Source of the DNA: JAHBVL01 sp963712055
GTDB lineage: Bacteria > Chloroflexota > Chloroflexia > Thermomicrobiales > UBA6265
DNA length: 64,000 nt
Direction of reading: 5' to 3'
NCBI GenBank assembly: GCA_963712055.1
Contig: CAVQGN010000007.1
Coordinates: 124,001 to 188,000 of the forward strand
This document shows, in pieces, positions 62,401 through 64,000 of this stretch. Within the stretch, counting starts at the first letter, position 1. Each line of letters opens with the position of its first letter. The notes under the pieces were generated by a model. The model was given only the letters and a program-made list of their open reading frames with translations. It had not been told where the DNA came from and ran no database searches. The position numbers and the translations under genes are program-made.

Positions 62401-62606
62401 ACCGACGATGAGTTGAAAAAGCCATCGGAAACGCAATGCCAGTAGGTCCCGGCGTCAGTGGTTTTCCAGACTCCGCCCGCGCAGGCGCCGAAGTAGAAGG
62501 TGGCGAGATCGTCGTAACTGCCGGAAACGGCAACAACGCGACCGCCACGGGTCGGACCTATGCAGCGGGCCCTGAGCAAGCCGTCGAAGGTTTCGGGGGT
62601 CGTCAT
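59450..62606 (-). pseudogene. VPS10/sortilin-like Asp-box beta-propeller protein, one frameshift
   Basis: I start at 62606 (GGAG 7 bases upstream). About 700 residues carry at least ten Asp-box repeats (VWKTTDAGTYW, VYRSTDAGRTW, VYKTTDGGETW, IWQSTDGGDTW, LFVTRDYGKSW and others), the sortilin/VPS10 or BNR-type propeller. A linker with TPLRELA and SISLTISADGGKEIRTF-type strands follows. At about 60020 the frame ends wrongly; the expected GPLVAPGSFTVELTV continues in the next frame, and a helical C-terminus (QKDLEAQEDLLLRIHASIDQ) runs to 59450. One extra base explains it. The full protein would be about 1050 residues. No signal peptide is visible. Relatives are glycosidase-like or scaffolding proteins of unknown substrate. 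Confidence 0.82.
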
Positions 62607-62794
62607 GTGGTGACTCCTCTGGTGATGATGAGCGAACCATATTCCTTTTCGGAAGGATAGCAGGGGGAGCAGCGGTTCCGAACTCGATCGGTCGTACGGG
62701 AGGCCGCGTGGCTGCGCAATGTGGTCGGTGGTGAATGGCGGGCACAGATTCTTCCCGCATGCAGTTGGTACTTCAATAGAAGAGAGGTTTCTCA

Positions 62795-63688
62795 ATGGCG
62801 ATGACAAAGGCCGAAGCGGCCAAGTTGACGAACGATCTGCTCCTGCGCGGGGTGATCGAAACGATCGTGCGTGAAAGCGAGTTGCTGACGCGATTGCCGT
62901 TCATGGAGGTAACCGGGACCTCGGTGACCTACAACCGGGAGTCGACGATGCCTGCGGCAGGGTTCTACGATGTTGGCGATACCTGGTCCGAAGCGACGCC
63001 GACATTCACGCAGGTGACGGCAAACCTGAAAATCCTGGGCGGGGATGCGGATGTCGACAATTTCATCCAGGCGACCTATGCCGATCCCAACGATATCGAA
63101 GCCGAGGTGATCGGGAACCGGGCGAAAGCGATTGCCCATGTCTTTTCCGACTCGTTCTTTAATGGAGACACGGCGCTGAACCCGAAAGCGTTCGATGGGC
63201 TGACCAAGGTCCTGAACGGAACTGGTCAGGAGGTGGTGGCTGGCACCAACGGTGGTCAATTGACGCTCGACCTGATGGATCAAATGATCGATAAGGTCAT
63301 GCCCGGCAAACCGGATGCGCTCTTTCTGAGTCGGCGAACGCGGCGGAAGTTGAGTTCGCTCCGTCGCGATAGTGGGAATTTGCTGGAAACGGGAGTGGAT
63401 GCGTTTGGACGTAGGGCGCTTTTCTATGATGGAATCCCATTGATCATCGACGATTTTATCAGTGACACCCAAGCCCATGGCACATCTGGTGCGGTGTGTT
63501 CGTCGGTCTATGCGGTCAAGTTCGGCCAGGGTGTCGGGGTGATGGGTCTCGAGCATGGCGGCGTCCAGATCGAACCGGTCGGCGAACTGGAAACGAAGGA
63601 CGCGAGTCGCTGGCGGCTGAAATGGTACGCGGGGATGAGTGTCTTTTCGATGCTCGGCGTGGCGCGGGTGAAGGGGATTCTTCCGTAG
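62795..63688 (+). CDS. Phage major capsid protein
   Basis: A 297-residue protein with the pattern of HK97-fold major capsid proteins: an N-terminal helix (AKLTNDLLLRGVIETIVRES), an E-loop region (VTYNRESTMPAAGFYDVGDT, about 45-64), a spine-helix segment around DPNDIEAEVIGNRAKAIAHV, and the A-domain with DALFLSRRTRRKLSSLRRD and YDGIPLIIDDF. Length is typical for a mature capsid protein without delta domain. AGAGAGG lies 7 bases before the ATG. It is on the same strand as the terminase, 5.7 kb away, separated by opposite-strand genes. No portal or protease gene adjoins it. Encapsulins share the fold, but those have different ends and partners. Confidence 0.82.
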   Translation: MAMTKAEAAKLTNDLLLRGVIETIVRESELLTRLPFMEVTGTSVTYNRESTMPAAGFYDVGDTWSEATPTFTQVTANLKILGGDADVDNFIQATYADPNDIEAEVIGNRAKAIAHVFSDSFFNGDTALNPKAFDGLTKVLNGTGQEVVAGTNGGQLTLDLMDQMIDKVMPGKPDALFLSRRTRRKLSSLRRDSGNLLETGVDAFGRRALFYDGIPLIIDDFISDTQAHGTSGAVCSSVYAVKFGQGVGVMGLEHGGVQIEPVGELETKDASRWRLKWYAGMSVFSMLGVARVKGILP

Positions 63689-63701
63689 GCGGCCAATTCG
63701 C

Positions 63702-64000
63702 TCAGGTGCTGGGGTTGGCGATACAAATGCCGTTCCGGCATGTCGATCCCTGACCACACTGCTGATTGCAGCCCCCGCAATGATTGGGATCCGAGGAGGT
63801 GTCAGCGCATATGCCTTCTCCGCAAATGGTGCCCTCACAAGTCCTGCATTCACTGAAGGCTGGGCTGAAGATTCCGCAGAATCCCTCGCAGCATTGCGCG
63901 TTGGAGGTGCAGCCGAACGTCAGGGGAACGCAGCTGGAGCATTCGCCTGCATAGCAGCTCTCACCCGGGCCGCATGGATTTCCGCAGGCGCCGCAGTTCT
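63702..64000 (-). CDS. Cysteine-rich protein, 5' part outside window
   Basis: The last 98 codons and the TGA (63702-63704) of a minus-strand gene are visible. They encode cysteine-dense repeats: CGACGNPCGPGESCYAGECS, CTSNAQCCEGFCG, CRTCEGTICGEGICAD, and a closing CGGCNQQCGQGSTCRNGICI. The spacing differs from the two Cys-rich proteins at 27150 and 31659 and resembles EB/Stig1-like extracellular modules. It ends 13 bases from the capsid stop and converges with it. Export signal and anchor cannot be seen. Confidence 0.78.
   Translation of the reverse strand, partial: NCGACGNPCGPGESCYAGECSSCVPLTFGCTSNAQCCEGFCGIFSPAFSECRTCEGTICGEGICADTSSDPNHCGGCNQQCGQGSTCRNGICIANPST

Noticed and set aside
62795..63688. 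Encapsulin nanocompartment instead of phage capsid
   Set aside because: HK97 fold is shared, but no cargo enzyme with a targeting tail adjoins, and terminase-type genes lie on the same strand nearby.

Overview
The window looks like a chromosomal segment of a GC-rich member of the Chloroflexota, most likely a Thermomicrobia/Thermomicrobiales-type bacterium. This is an inference from gene content: Tat-exported cysteine-rich proteins with an SRR leader, LPxTG surface proteins, many MR/MLE, amidohydrolase, creatininase and luciferase-like enzymes, and TspO. No 16S or other marker gene is present. I saw no rRNA, tRNA, CRISPR array or insertion sequence.

Layout. 1-3.6 kb: two minus-strand membrane proteins (DUF2339, DUF805) with the same zinc-ribbon spacing. 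4.2-6.8 kb: a repeat-containing LPxTG surface adhesin broken by many frameshifts. 7.2-10.1 kb: SpoIIAA-like protein, luciferase-like oxidoreductase and a ceramidase-like hydrolase. 10.4-16.7 kb: a plus-strand operon of peptide-type binding protein, two permeases, an amine-oxidising flavoprotein and a creatininase-family amidohydrolase, with no ATPase. 16.9-23.0 kb: a minus-strand group with a large Tat-exported multicopper oxidase, another creatininase, a bacilliredoxin-like thiol protein and a frameshifted dimethylformamidase-like protein. 23-40 kb: a catabolic region with two enolase-superfamily enzymes, acetamidase, a second ceramidase-like protein, two amidohydrolase-2 proteins, a DapA-like lyase and a deacetylase-type metallohydrolase, mixed with two Cys-rich Tat proteins and two paralogous secreted beta-rich proteins.

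41-53 kb: a Tat-exported unknown, an APH(6)-type kinase, a threonine-degradation cluster (tdh, kbl and an SDR), VOC, ArsR/AHSA1 pair, DDN-like nitroreductase, class III aminotransferase, a second luciferase-like enzyme and xylose isomerase. The threonine cluster is bracketed by a 3' remnant of an aminotransferase and a 5' remnant of a DDN-like gene. Intact relatives of both sit next to each other 2-6 kb away, which suggests insertion into a duplicated junction.

54-64 kb: phage-type genes (small coiled-coil membrane protein, large terminase, a small unknown, major capsid protein) on the plus strand. They are interrupted by 5.6 kb of minus-strand non-phage genes (two coupled unknown proteins and a VPS10/Asp-box protein) and lack portal, protease and tail genes. 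A third Cys-rich protein enters from the right edge.

Several genes carry one-base frameshifts (adhesin, dimethylformamidase-like, ceramidase-like, VPS10-like, perhaps the terminase start). Residual assembly indels are therefore a real alternative to pseudogenisation throughout.
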